A stretch of 64,000 bases of DNA, from contig CAWINM010000001.1 in assembly GCA_963837455.1 (NCBI GenBank), forward strand, positions 496,001-560,000, written 5' to 3'. Both the position numbers and the translations under genes were made by a program. Positions 51,885-61,172 of this stretch are shown one piece after another; positions within the stretch are counted from its first letter, which is position 1; every line of letters starts with the position of its first letter. The notes under the pieces were generated by a model. The model was not told the origin of the DNA. It searched no databases and saw only the letters and a program-made list of their open reading frames with translations. This stretch comes from DASYQD01 sp963837455 (GTDB lineage: Bacteria > Acidobacteriota > Thermoanaerobaculia > Multivoradales > JAIOJS01).

Positions 51885-53089
51885 AGGTCCTCCACGTCGT
51901 CCCCAGCTACCTGCCTGCCTGGCAACACGGCGGCCCCATCCGCTCCGTGCACGGTCTCTGCCGCGCGCTCGTCGCTGCCGGCCACGAGGTGACGGTGTTC
52001 ACCACCGACACCGACCTGCGTGGGCTCGTCCCCATCGCACGGCCCATCGACCGCGACGGCGTGGCGGTCTGGTACTTCGCGGTGCGGGGGCCGCGGCGCC
52101 TCTACTGGGCCCCGGCCCTGGGCACGACGCTCCAGCGTCACATCGCCGGCTTCGACCTCCTCCACCTTCACTCGGTGTTCCTGTGGCCCACCTCCGCGGC
52201 GGCCCGCGTGGCACGTCGGGTGGGCATTCCCTACCTGCTGGCGCCGCGCGGCATGCTCGTGGGCGATCTTCTGCGCCGCCGCGGCGCGCTGCGCAAGAAG
52301 CTGTGGATCCGACTGGTGGAGCGGCAGACGCTGGCGCACGCCGCCGCGGTACACGTCACCAGCGAGCTCGAGGCCGAGGAGGTGCGCCGCCTCGCCGCAC
52401 AGATGGGGATGGCTCTGCCGCCTCTCATTCTGCTGCCGAACGGCGTCGACGAGGAGGGCGACCCCATCGGTAGCCCTCTGGCGCCAGCCGTGACCGCTGC
52501 CCTGCAGCGCCAGCCGCTGGTGCTCTTCCTCGGCCGGCTGAGCTGGAAGAAGGGTCTCGACCGACTGATCGCAGCGCTTCCCTACGCGCCCACCGCCACG
52601 CTGGCCATCGCCGGCGGCGACGACGAGGGCGTCCAACCGGCGCTCGAGGCGCAGGCCCGGCGGAGCGACGTCGCCGACCGCGTGCTCTTCCTCGGCCCGG
52701 TGCACGGAGCCGAGCGGAGCGCGTTGCTCCACCGCTCCGCGCTGCTGGCCCTCACCTCGTACTCGGAGAACTTCGGCAACGTGGCGCTCGAGGCGATGGC
52801 GGCCGGCACGCCGGTGCTGCTCAGCCCCGAAGTGGGCCTCGCCGACGAAGTCCAGCGCTCGGGCGCGGGGATGGTCGTGGACCCGGCGCCCCTCACCCTC
52901 GGCGCGAGCATCGAGACCCTGCTCTCGAACCCGGCAAGGCTCCAGGCGATGGGTGCGCGCGGCAAGGCAGTCGTCGCCGAGCGCTACCGCTGGGAGGGCA
53001 TTGCCGCCGCGACCGAGCGAGCGTACCTCGACGTCCTGGGAGCCTGTGCGCACCCCCTTCGCGAGCCTGCCGGCGAGCTGCACGCGTGA
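51881..53089 (+). CDS. Glycosyltransferase family 4 (E)
   Basis: A 402-residue GT4. The N-terminus is VLHVVPSYLPAWQHGGPIRSVHGLCRALVAAGHEVTVFTTD, with GG and a conserved acceptor region (FDLLHLHSVFLWP). The C-terminal half shows LVLFLGRLSWKKGLDRLIAAL, VLFLGPVHGAER and LTSYSENFGNVALEAMAAGTPVLLS with the E-x7-E pair. This is typical of GT4 enzymes that build O-antigen or exopolysaccharide. GTG 51881 overlaps the preceding gene by 4 bases. Confidence 0.9.
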   Translation: MKVLHVVPSYLPAWQHGGPIRSVHGLCRALVAAGHEVTVFTTDTDLRGLVPIARPIDRDGVAVWYFAVRGPRRLYWAPALGTTLQRHIAGFDLLHLHSVFLWPTSAAARVARRVGIPYLLAPRGMLVGDLLRRRGALRKKLWIRLVERQTLAHAAAVHVTSELEAEEVRRLAAQMGMALPPLILLPNGVDEEGDPIGSPLAPAVTAALQRQPLVLFLGRLSWKKGLDRLIAALPYAPTATLAIAGGDDEGVQPALEAQARRSDVADRVLFLGPVHGAERSALLHRSALLALTSYSENFGNVALEAMAAGTPVLLSPEVGLADEVQRSGAGMVVDPAPLTLGASIETLLSNPARLQAMGARGKAVVAERYRWEGIAAATERAYLDVLGACAHPLREPAGELHA

Positions 53090-54216
53090 ACATCGCCGTC
53101 GTCCTCGAGCGCCCGACGCAGTTCGACGCGCCGCTCTTCCGGCACGCCGCCGCGGACCCCGCGCACCACCTGCGGGTTCTCTACACCGATCCGGCGGCGG
53201 CCGCACCGGCGTTCGATCCCGAGCTGGGCCACAAGGTCGACTGGGGCAGCGACCAGCTCGCCGGCTACGACTGTGCGAGCGCGCCGGCGGGCGACACCGA
53301 GGGCTGGCTACGGCGCCAGCTCGGCCAGCGGCAGGACCTGGTGGTGGTCAACGGCTACACCCGTCGCGCCTTCCTGGCGGCAAACGCCGCCGCCCGACGC
53401 GCGACCTCCCCCACGGCGCTCCGGCTCGACTCGGTGCTGTTCGACGAGGGCCCGGCACCACGCCGGCTCGCCAAACGGCTGCTGTTCCGACTGGTGGTAC
53501 GACGGCTCTTTCGCCGCTTCCTGGGGGTCGGCAGCGCGACCCTCGACTACCTCCGCGCGCTGGGAGTGCCGGCGGAGCACACCGCCCTGTTCCCCTATCC
53601 CGTCGACGTCGCGGTTCTACGTTCGGGCGCCGCCGCCGCCCTCGCTGAGAGGCCGCCGAGCCGCCGCAAGCTGGGCATCCCCGAGGAGGCGGCGGTCATC
53701 CTCGCCGTGGCCAAGCTGCACCCGCGCGAGACCCCCTGGGACCTGCTGCAGACGTGGGCGCGCACGGTGCCCCCCGACCGCTGGCTGCTCCTCGCCGGCG
53801 ACGGGCCCGACCGCGGCGAGGTCGAGGCATTTGTCGCCGAACATCGCCTGCCACGGGTGCTCCTGTTGGGCTACGTCCCCTACCCCCGGCTGCCGGCCCT
53901 CTTCACCCTCGCCGACCTCTTCGTCCACGCGCCCCGCGAGGAACGCTGGGGGGTCTCGGTCGCCGAGGCACTCGCCTGCGGGCGCCCGGTCGTCGCCTCG
54001 GACCATGTCGGTGCCGGTCGGGACCTGCTCCTGCCAGGGCGGAACGGCTTCGTCTATCCCGCCCGTGACGTCGGCGCCCTGGCCGCCTGCGTCGACGAGG
54101 CGCTGCGCCTGCCCCCGGCGGCGGTGGTGGCGGCGAGCGACGCCGTGCTGCCCTCGTGGGGGCTCGCCGCAACCTGGCACGGCCTCGTCGCGGTGGCGGA
54201 GGGGTGCGCAGCGTGA
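53086..54216 (+). CDS. Glycosyltransferase family 4 (F)
   Basis: A 376-residue GT4. The donor half is clear: VILAVAKLHPRETPWDLLQTWA, WLLLAGDGPDRGEVEAF and VHAPREERWGVSVAEALACGRPVVASDHVGAGRDLL, with the E-x7-E pair. The N-terminal half reads IAVVLERPTQFDAPLFRHAA and does not have the usual GG loop, which points to an unusual acceptor. GTG 53086 overlaps the previous stop by 4 bases. The next gene again overlaps by 4 bases. Confidence 0.85.
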   Translation: MNIAVVLERPTQFDAPLFRHAAADPAHHLRVLYTDPAAAAPAFDPELGHKVDWGSDQLAGYDCASAPAGDTEGWLRRQLGQRQDLVVVNGYTRRAFLAANAAARRATSPTALRLDSVLFDEGPAPRRLAKRLLFRLVVRRLFRRFLGVGSATLDYLRALGVPAEHTALFPYPVDVAVLRSGAAAALAERPPSRRKLGIPEEAAVILAVAKLHPRETPWDLLQTWARTVPPDRWLLLAGDGPDRGEVEAFVAEHRLPRVLLLGYVPYPRLPALFTLADLFVHAPREERWGVSVAEALACGRPVVASDHVGAGRDLLLPGRNGFVYPARDVGALAACVDEALRLPPAAVVAASDAVLPSWGLAATWHGLVAVAEGCAA

Positions 54217-55115
54217 GCCGCAGCACCTCCACCGGTCCCGCCACGCCGGCGAACGTGGCCACGATCCCGCTCACCGTCCTCCTCGCCACCCGCAACGAGG
54301 AGGCAAACCTCGAGCGCACGCTGTCGAGCGTTCAGGGTTTCGCCGACCAGATCCTCGTGCTCGACTCCGAGAGCGAGGATCGCACGGTCGAGATCGCCAG
54401 CCGCTACGCCGAGGTCCACTTGCTGCCCTACGAACACGGCCGGATCATCCCGTGGATCTTCCAGTGGGGCCTCGACCACCTGCCGATCCGCAACCAGTGG
54501 ATCCTGCTCCTCGAGGCCGACCAGTCCCTCAGCTCCGAGCTGCGCAGCGAAATCGCCGCCGTGCTGGCGCGGCCACGGGTCGAGGAAGCGGGCTTCTACC
54601 TCCGACGCCGGCAGATCTTCCGCGGCAAGCCGATCCGCTTCGGTGGCTACGGGAGCAAGCACCTCCTCAAGCTGTTCCGTCGCGACTGCGGCGAGCTCGA
54701 CCCCGTCGAGCAGGACACCCGGGTCTACGTGCGCGGCGCGGTGGGGCGGCTGCGCGCGCCGCTTCTCGAGTGGAATCGCAAGGAGGACGAGATCCTCTTC
54801 TACCTGCAGAAGCACCTCCGCTACGCGGAAGCGTTTGCCCAGGAGGAGCATCCTCCGGCGACGGAACGGTCTGCCATGGAAGACCGAGGCTCGAGGTTCT
54901 TCGGCACACCGGACCAGCGCGTGCTGTGGATGAAGGCCTGGTACTACCGCATGCCGCTCTTCGTGAGGCCGGCGCTCTATTTCTTCTACCGCTACGTGCT
55001 GCTTCTCGGCGTGCTTGACGGCGCCAACGGATTCCTCTTCCACTTCCTGCAGGCTTTCTGGTTCCGCCTGATCGTCGACGTGCGACTGGCCGAGCTGCGG
55101 CGGCAACGACGATGA
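54213..55115 (+). CDS. Glycosyltransferase family 2
   Basis: A 300-residue GT-A fold enzyme. LTVLLATRNEEANLERTLSSVQGFADQILVLDSESEDRTVEIA is the GT2 signature (N-terminal strand and nucleotide-binding DSxSxD). The metal-binding DxD equivalent is LLLEADQSLSSEL. The C-terminal region ends in a long hydrophobic stretch (ALYFFYRYVLLLGVLDGANGFLFHFLQAFWFRLIVDV), which anchors it to the membrane. It resembles the KdtX/WaaE-like GT2 group. GTG 54213 overlaps the GT4 gene and its stop overlaps the carbamoyltransferase start. Confidence 0.9.
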   Translation: MSRSTSTGPATPANVATIPLTVLLATRNEEANLERTLSSVQGFADQILVLDSESEDRTVEIASRYAEVHLLPYEHGRIIPWIFQWGLDHLPIRNQWILLLEADQSLSSELRSEIAAVLARPRVEEAGFYLRRRQIFRGKPIRFGGYGSKHLLKLFRRDCGELDPVEQDTRVYVRGAVGRLRAPLLEWNRKEDEILFYLQKHLRYAEAFAQEEHPPATERSAMEDRGSRFFGTPDQRVLWMKAWYYRMPLFVRPALYFFYRYVLLLGVLDGANGFLFHFLQAFWFRLIVDVRLAELRRQRR

Positions 55116-56920
55116 CCACCATCCTCGGCCTTTCCGTCTTCCACGCCGACGCCTCGGCGGCCGCCGTCGTCGACGGCCACTTCGTCGCCGGCGTCGAGGA
55201 GGAGCGCTTCCGTCGCATCAAGCACTGGGCCGGCTTTCCCGAGCAGGCGCTGCGCTGGTGCGCCGGCGAGGTGAGCGGGGCTGCCCGGCGAGAGGTCGAC
55301 CGCCGTCGCCGTCGCCCGGCAGCCCCGCGCCTACCTGCTCCGCAAGGCGGCGCTCGCCCTGACCCACCCGCGCAGCCTCCGCCGCGCCGCCTCGCGGGCC
55401 CGCAACCTGACCCAGGTCGTCGCACTGGAGGGCGGGTCGGCCGCCACGGAGCGGCAGACCGTGCGGCGCCGCGGTTCGTCGCTGTCGAGCACCACCTCGC
55501 TCATGTCGCCTCGGCCTTCTACTGCTCGCCCTTCGACGAGGCGATGTGCCTCACTGTCGACGGCTTCGGCGACTTCGTCTCGACCATGATGGCGGTGGGC
55601 AGGGGTGATCGCCTCGAGGTGCTGCAGCGCGTGCACTTCCCGCACTCCCTGGGGCTCCTGTACGGCGCCGTCACCCAGCACCTCGGCTTCCTTGGCTTCG
55701 GCGACGAGTACAAGGTGATGGGGCTCGCCGCCTTCGGCGAGCCCCGCTTCGAGAGGGAGATCGCGCAGTTGGTGCCCGCCTTCGCCGACGGCACCTTCCG
55801 GCTCGACCTGCGCTACTTCCGCCACCTGTCCGAAGGGGTCGACATGACCTGGGAGGACGGCGCGCCCGAGCCGGCCGGCTGCTCTACACGCCCCTGCTCG
55901 AGGGGCTGCTCGGACCCGCCAGACGCCCCGACGAGGAGCTGTCCAGCGCCACCGCGACCTCGCCGCTTCGCTGCAGTCGGTCTACGAGGAGCGCTTCTTC
56001 GCGCTGGTGCGCGCGTTGGCTGCCGCACCGGCCTGCGACGGCTCTGCTCGCGGGCGGCTGCGCGCTCAACTCGCTCGCCAACGGCAAGCTGTTCGACCGA
56101 TCGCCGGCGTCGACGAGGTCTTCATCCAGGCGGCGGCCGGCGACGCCGGCACCTCGCTCGGCGCCGCGCTCTACGCCCATCACGATGTGCTCGGGGCGCC
56201 GCGAAACGGCTTCGTCATGGAGCACTCTACGTGGGGACCCGAGTACGGCGAGGGCTGAAGTGCGCGCGGCGCTCGCGGCCGGTCTCGGCGGCGAGCGCCG
56301 GCAGGACGGCCGCCACGGCGAGGATCGATCGTCGAGACGCGTCGCCGACGAGGGCCGCTTGGCGGCCGACCACCGCCGCGGCGATCGCTGCCGGGGAGGT
56401 CGTCGGCTGGTACCAGGGCCGCTCGGAGTGGGGACCCGCGCGCGCTCGGCAACCGCTCGATCGTCGCCGACCCGCGGCGCCCCGACATGAAGGACCTGCT
56501 CAATCGCAAGATCAAGCGCCGCGAGTCGTTCCGGCCGTTCGCCCCCTCGGTTCTCGACGAGCGCACCGGCGAATGGTTCACCCTCGACCACCCCGATCCC
56601 TTCATGCTCAAGGTCTACCCGATCCGCCCCGAGAAGCGGGCGCTCATCCCGGCCGTGACCCACGTCGACGGGACCGGCCGCCTGCAGACGGTCTCGCGGC
56701 CGCGCCAACCCCGCTACTGGGCCCTCATCGAGGCGTTCGCGCGCCGCAACCGGCGTGCCGATGGTGCTCAACACCTCGTTCAACGAAAACGAGCCGATCG
56801 TCAACACGCCCGCCGAGGCCTTGAATTGCTTCCTGCGCACGCGGATGGACCGTCTGGTGATGGGGAAATCGTGCTCGTGCGTCGGCTCGGCGAGCAGGAG
56901 TCGCGGCGTCCCGATCATGA
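55112..56920 (+). pseudogene. NodU/CmcH-type carbamoyltransferase, broken by multiple frameshifts
   Basis: The gene reads as a carbamoyltransferase only if the frame is changed repeatedly. Frame 2 gives MTTILGLSVFHADASAAAVVDG and, after 55480, VEHHLAHVASAFYCSPFDEAM and DEYKVMGLAAFGEP. A second frame covers about 55295-55470 (ARQPRAYLLRKAALALTHPRS). Other frames carry GGCALNSLANGKLFD and VDEVFIQAAAGDAGTSLGAALYAHH, then MKDLLNRKIKRRESFRPFAPSVL and MVLNTSFNENEPIVNTPAEALNCF. Every conserved family block is present. At least seven indels would be needed, which suggests poor assembly here rather than decay. The enzyme would carbamoylate a sugar hydroxyl. The end at 56920 (ATGA overlap) is inferred. 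Confidence 0.7.
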
Positions 56921-57993
56921 AGACGCGGGCGCGGCGATGGCGGAGGTGGCGTCTCGCCACTGTCTGCCTTGTCGTCGCCGGCGAGCTGGCGGTGAGGCGC
57001 CTGGCGGAGACGCCCGCCGGGGGTACGGGGAGCCTCTACGACATCGTGGTCAGCCAGGGCTCGAGGTTCAAGCTCCGCCCATCCACTCGGCTGCGGGTCC
57101 CCGAGCGCTACGGCACCATCACCTACACGACAACAGCCAGGGCTATCGCGATGTCGAGCACGACCTCGCTCGGGCCGGCGCGATCATCGTCCTGCTCGGC
57201 GATTCGGTGACGTTCGGGCTCGGGGTCGAGCAAGACGAAACCTTCCAGAGCTGCTTCGGCCGACCTCGAAGCGCGATAGCCGGGAGCCTTCGATGTGGTC
57301 AGCCTGGCCATGTTCGCCTACGACACCGACCACGAGCTGCGGCTCTCGAAGAGGACGGTCTGAGCCTAGCGTCCAACGATCGTCGTGTTGCAGTTCTGTC
57401 TCAACGATTTCTCGGTCAGGCTCCGGGAGCCAGGCAGCGGGGGCGCTTCGGCGTCGCCGCCGAGGGGTCCCTCCTTGCGCGACCGGTTCGCAGTGCTCAA
57501 CAACCGGTTGCTCTTCCAGTCTGCCCTCTATCGGCGCCTTCACCAGGGAGTCTCGCGCGCGAGCTACCTGCTGTTGCACGACCTGCGTCGACGCAGGTTC
57601 CCATCCACCCTCAACGCCGATCAGCCGCGGCAACAGCTGGCCTACCTCGGGACGCATCCAGAGGACGAGCAGGTCTACGCCTTTCGCCTGCTCAGAACGA
57701 TGGCTCGCGAATGCCGCGATCGGGGCGCGACCTTCCTCGTCCTCGACGTCCCCGACGAGGTCCAGCTGTACAACCGCGGGTACGACGCGATCAACGCGCG
57801 CATGGCCGCCTTCTGCCACCAAGCGGGCATACCCTTGATCGACGTGCTGCCCCGACTACGTGCCGACCCCGAGCGGGAGCATCTGTTCCTCGACGGGGTT
57901 CATCTGACCACCCGGGGACACCGCATCGTGGCGGACCTCCTGTTCCGCGCCCTCCAGGACGGTGGCTATCTCCAGGTACGAGCCGCGTCGTGA
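56917..57993 (+). pseudogene. SGNH/GDSL hydrolase-like protein with membrane anchor, frameshifted
   Basis: ATG 56917 begins a basic N-terminus with a hydrophobic anchor (RLATVCLVVAGELAV). The GDS motif appears as LLGDSVTFGLGV, but only in another frame near 57195. The third-block LNDF follows near 57400, and DGVHLTTRGHRIVAD (Asp and His of the triad) lies in the final frame near 57890-57930. About three small indels, at roughly 57125, 57270 and 57360, must be corrected. The protein would be a membrane-anchored esterase or acyltransferase-like enzyme, possibly adding or removing acetyl groups from the exported glycan. Errors of the same kind affect its upstream neighbour. Confidence 0.6.
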
Positions 57994-58014
57994 GCGAGCC
58001 AGCGGCGAAGGGCG

Positions 58015-59076
58015 ATGCGGATCCTGCTGGTTAGCCACGTACCCCTCGAGATCGAGTCGGGGGCGGCGCAGATCGCGATCAACCTCTGCAACGGGCTGCG
58101 AGCCATCGGCCACGACGCCATTGCCTGGTCCCCCGAGCCCTTGCCGCCGGAGACGCGCTGGTGGACCCGGTGGCGGCGGCGCGTGCGGCAGATCGAGGCT
58201 CACGTCGAGTCCGATGGACCCTTCGACGTCATCGATTCCCCGGCGGTGACCGCCACCGCGGCGCTGGCGGCCGCGGCGCGCTTGGTCGTCCGCAGCATCC
58301 AGCCCGAGCTACTCTACCTGCAGTCCGATCTGCGCGCCCACGCCTCGCAGTGGTCCTCGCCCCGCTCGTGGCTGCATCGCCTGCACGGAGCCTTCGTGGC
58401 GCGGCGCATCCTTCGCGGCTGGCATCACGCGCATCGGATCGTCGCGCTCGGAACCGTGGAGCTCCAGTGGATGCGGGCTCGCTTCCCGAGCTGGGAGCCC
58501 AAGCTCGGCGCCTACGTCTGTGCCCCGTCCACTGCCGACCGCGAAAGCTTTCGCCGCGTTCGGCGCCAGCGGCAGAGCAGCGGCGTCCAGGATCATGGCT
58601 GCAGGCGTCTTCTCTGGCTCGGGCGCTGGGCCGCTCACAAAGGGCTCGAGCTGCTAGCGCGGCTCATCGCAGAGCGGCGCCCGGGCGATCGCTTCACGCT
58701 CGCGGGGACGGGGACGATGACGCTCGCGCCAGTGCCTCCGGCCCTGATCGAGGCCGGCGTGGTCCGCGTCATCCCGCACTACCGGCGCGACGAGCTCCCC
58801 GTCCTCCTCGCCGAGCACGATGCCGGCCTCTTCACCAGCACGGTCGAGGGATGGGGCTTGTCCCTCAACGAGATGCTGGAGAGCGGTATGCCGGTGTTCG
58901 CGACCGAGGCGGGCGGCGTCAGGGACCTGCAGCCCTACTTCCGGCGTTCGCTGCGGTGCATCGAAGAGTGGACGGGCGCGCTGCCCGGAAGGGAATCGGA
59001 TCTGGAGGACTACGATCGTCGCTTCGAGTGGACCGCCATCGCACGAGCCTACGAGACCACCACCTTGCGAGACTGA
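58015..59076 (+). CDS. Glycosyltransferase family 4 (G)
   Basis: A 353-residue GT4. The N-terminal half is RILLVSHVPLEIESGAAQIAINLCNGLRAIGHDAIAW. The C-terminal half has LLWLGRWAAHKGLELLARLIAER and ALFTSTVEGWGLSLNEMLESGMPVFATEAGGVRDL-type sequence with the E-x7-E pair. The frame is intact, in contrast with the genes before it, so the sequence here appears reliable. It starts with ATG 21 bases after the SGNH hydrolase stop. It probably adds a sugar to the lipid-linked repeat. Confidence 0.85.
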   Translation: MRILLVSHVPLEIESGAAQIAINLCNGLRAIGHDAIAWSPEPLPPETRWWTRWRRRVRQIEAHVESDGPFDVIDSPAVTATAALAAAARLVVRSIQPELLYLQSDLRAHASQWSSPRSWLHRLHGAFVARRILRGWHHAHRIVALGTVELQWMRARFPSWEPKLGAYVCAPSTADRESFRRVRRQRQSSGVQDHGCRRLLWLGRWAAHKGLELLARLIAERRPGDRFTLAGTGTMTLAPVPPALIEAGVVRVIPHYRRDELPVLLAEHDAGLFTSTVEGWGLSLNEMLESGMPVFATEAGGVRDLQPYFRRSLRCIEEWTGALPGRESDLEDYDRRFEWTAIARAYETTTLRD

Positions 59077-59086
59077 CCCACCGTCA

Positions 59087-60070
59087 ATGACCGACCCCTC
59101 GACCCAGGGCCACCGGGAGCGAGCCGAGATGGCGGCGCTCGCCTCACAGGATGTCGGCCGCGCACCCGTTCGCGCTCAGCTCGCGCGCCTGTGCGCGTCC
59201 GTCTTTCGGCTGCGGAGTCTCCCGCTCGCCAAGTGGGCGTTTCGCGGCATCGAGCACCCTCTCGTCCTGCGGCGCCGTTTCTTCGGCCGGCACCTCTATG
59301 TCGACGTCTCGCGGACCGATACGCACCGGCTGCTCTTCGTCGACGGCGAGCGGTTCGTGCCCGAGCGCTTCCTGCTTCACAGGCTCCTCGCGCCTGGAAT
59401 GGCGATCGTCGAGGTCGGCGCCAACATAGGTTACTTTGCCCTGCTCTACGCGCACGCGACGGGTGGCGACGGCACGATGCTCTGCCTCGAGCCCGAGCCT
59501 CACAACCTCGTCGAGCTGCGCCGCAACATCGAGCGTAACGACCTCGGCATGGCGCAGATCCTTCCCCTCGCTGCCGGCCAGATCGACGGCACCATCCAGC
59601 TGCGCTTCGGGATTAACGGCGTGGTGGGGACGGAAGGCGACATGAGCGTCGACATCAGGCGGCTCGACACGCTGATCCACCATCGCGTCGACTTCATCAA
59701 GGTCGACGTCGAGGGGCACGAGGCACACGTCCTCAGCGGTGCCGGCGGGTTGCTGGCCGAGCAGAGACCCCGGGTCCTCGTGGAAGTGCACCCGCAGCTC
59801 ATGCACTCGCCCTACGAGGTGGCGGACGTCTTCCGCCTGCTGGCGCGCAGTCACGACCGAATCACCGTCTATCTGCCGCGCCTGCGCGGCTCGCTGGCCC
59901 ATCGCCTGAGAGTTCGCTACCTCGGCGGCGGGGCGCTCGCCGTCCGCGGGGACCACGAGCGCGTCGCAGCGGAGTGCAGGTCCGGCATCATCAGGGATCC
60001 CTTCTGGGTCGTGGCCGAGGCATCGAGCGTGGCAACGCCGCCGCCTCGCCAGCCGATGGCCGAACCTTGA
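59087..60070 (+). CDS. FkbM family methyltransferase
   Basis: A 327-residue SAM-dependent methyltransferase. IVEVGANIGYFALLYAHATG is motif I, CLEPEPHNLVELRRNIERN is the second acidic block and VDFIKVDVEGHEAHVLSGA is the characteristic FkbM segment. The C-terminus (RVLVEVHPQLMH) is typical. In polysaccharide clusters FkbM proteins O-methylate sugars. The frame is continuous. It begins 10 bases after the GT4 stop with a poorly conserved 40-residue N-terminus. Together with the methyltransferase at 45492 it indicates two methylations of the repeat unit, although the acceptor sugars are unknown. Confidence 0.88.
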   Translation: MTDPSTQGHRERAEMAALASQDVGRAPVRAQLARLCASVFRLRSLPLAKWAFRGIEHPLVLRRRFFGRHLYVDVSRTDTHRLLFVDGERFVPERFLLHRLLAPGMAIVEVGANIGYFALLYAHATGGDGTMLCLEPEPHNLVELRRNIERNDLGMAQILPLAAGQIDGTIQLRFGINGVVGTEGDMSVDIRRLDTLIHHRVDFIKVDVEGHEAHVLSGAGGLLAEQRPRVLVEVHPQLMHSPYEVADVFRLLARSHDRITVYLPRLRGSLAHRLRVRYLGGGALAVRGDHERVAAECRSGIIRDPFWVVAEASSVATPPPRQPMAEP

Positions 60071-60074
60071 CGCC

Positions 60075-61172
60075 ATGGGCGCGCGCTCGCACGACTCCAG
60101 GGAGCGGTCGATCGTCCACGTTGCCCAGGTTCGCCTATCGCCCGAGACCGGCATGGGTCGCGTCGCTTGGCACTGGAAGCAAGCGTTCGAGGAGGCCGGA
60201 TTCCGCTTCGTCCACGTGGGGCCGGAGGAGGTCGGCGAGCGTCATCCCTCCGTCTTCCCCTTCGTCGCCTGGCGATACTGCCGCGAGCGCCTGCCGCGAC
60301 CTCTAGCGGTGCTCGCCCATGAGCCGGCCGGCCTTCCGTTCGTCCTCGGCCGCTCGACGACGATCGTGTTCAGCCATGGCCTGGAACACCGCGGCTGGCG
60401 AGTCGCGAAAATGCCGATTGGCGGCGATCCGATTCGATGGCGCTCCCGTGTCGCCTTCCCCCTCTACCGCCTCCTGCCCGCGGCCATCGCCATGCGGAGG
60501 GGGCGGGGAGCGATCGTGCTCAACCACGCTGACTTCGAGGAGGTCTGCTCGCGTTATGGGCGAGCTCCCCAGCTCGACGCTGCTCGCTCGCAACGGGGTC
60601 GAGCTCGTGGCGGCCGGCCACGGCAATGCCGGTGCGGCCCCAACGGTCCTCTTTCTCGGCTCCTGGATCCCCCGCAAGGGTATCGCCCCCTGGTGGCTGC
60701 GATCGCCACGCTCATGCAGAGGGGAATCGACTTCCGTCTCGTGATCGCCGGCAGCGGCGCATCAGCGGAGCGGGTTCGCGCGGACTTCCCTGTCGAGGCC
60801 CACCGGCTCCTGGAGATCATCACGTCGTTCGGCCAACCCGAGGAGGCGCGTCTCTTCGAGCGCGCCGACGTGTTCGTCCTGCCCAGCTATTTCGAGGGCC
60901 AGCCACTGTCGTTGCTGCAGGCGATGGCTGCCAGCTGCTGCTGCGTGGCAGCGGACATCCCCGGCGTATCCGATCTCGTCCGTCACGATCACTCGGGGCG
61001 CCTCTTCAGCCACGACTCGCCTCTCTCCCTGGCGAGCGAGCTCGAGGCCTGCTTGACGGCGGCGGCGACGCGACGACGGCTCGGGGCGGCCGCCAGGGCT
61101 GCCGTGCAGAGCCGCGACTGGCAGAGCGTGTCCCGCGAGGTCGTCGCGTTCGTGGAGAGGATGGCAGGTTGA
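60075..61172 (+). CDS. Glycosyltransferase family 4 (H), two compensating frameshifts
   Basis: A GT4 of about 365 residues. N-terminal part VHVAQVRLSPETGMGRVAWHWKQAFEEAGF. Around 60550 the conserved sequence moves to another frame (NGVELVAAGHGNAGAAPTVLFLGSWIPRKG) and near 60680 it returns to the first frame (LVAAIATLMQRGIDFRLVIAGSG). Both the NGVE and LGSWIPRKG blocks are standard in GT4. The later region FVLPSYFEGQPLSLLQAMAASCCCVAADIPGVSDLV holds a modified donor motif with Gln for one of the Glu residues. The two indels cancel, so the total ORF is uninterrupted but encodes about 45 wrong residues. The TTGA overlap at its end couples it to the next gene. Confidence 0.78.
   Translation: MGARSHDSRERSIVHVAQVRLSPETGMGRVAWHWKQAFEEAGFRFVHVGPEEVGERHPSVFPFVAWRYCRERLPRPLAVLAHEPAGLPFVLGRSTTIVFSHGLEHRGWRVAKMPIGGDPIRWRSRVAFPLYRLLPAAIAMRRGRGAIVLNHADFEEVCSRYGRAPQLDAARSQRGRARGGRPRQCRCGPNGPLSRLLDPPQGYRPLVAAIATLMQRGIDFRLVIAGSGASAERVRADFPVEAHRLLEIITSFGQPEEARLFERADVFVLPSYFEGQPLSLLQAMAASCCCVAADIPGVSDLVRHDHSGRLFSHDSPLSLASELEACLTAAATRRRLGAAARAAVQSRDWQSVSREVVAFVERMAG

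Noticed and set aside
55112..56920. Programmed frameshifting in the carbamoyltransferase
   Set aside because: Too many shifts of mixed sign are needed and no slippery-sequence pattern recurs, so assembly error is the simpler explanation.
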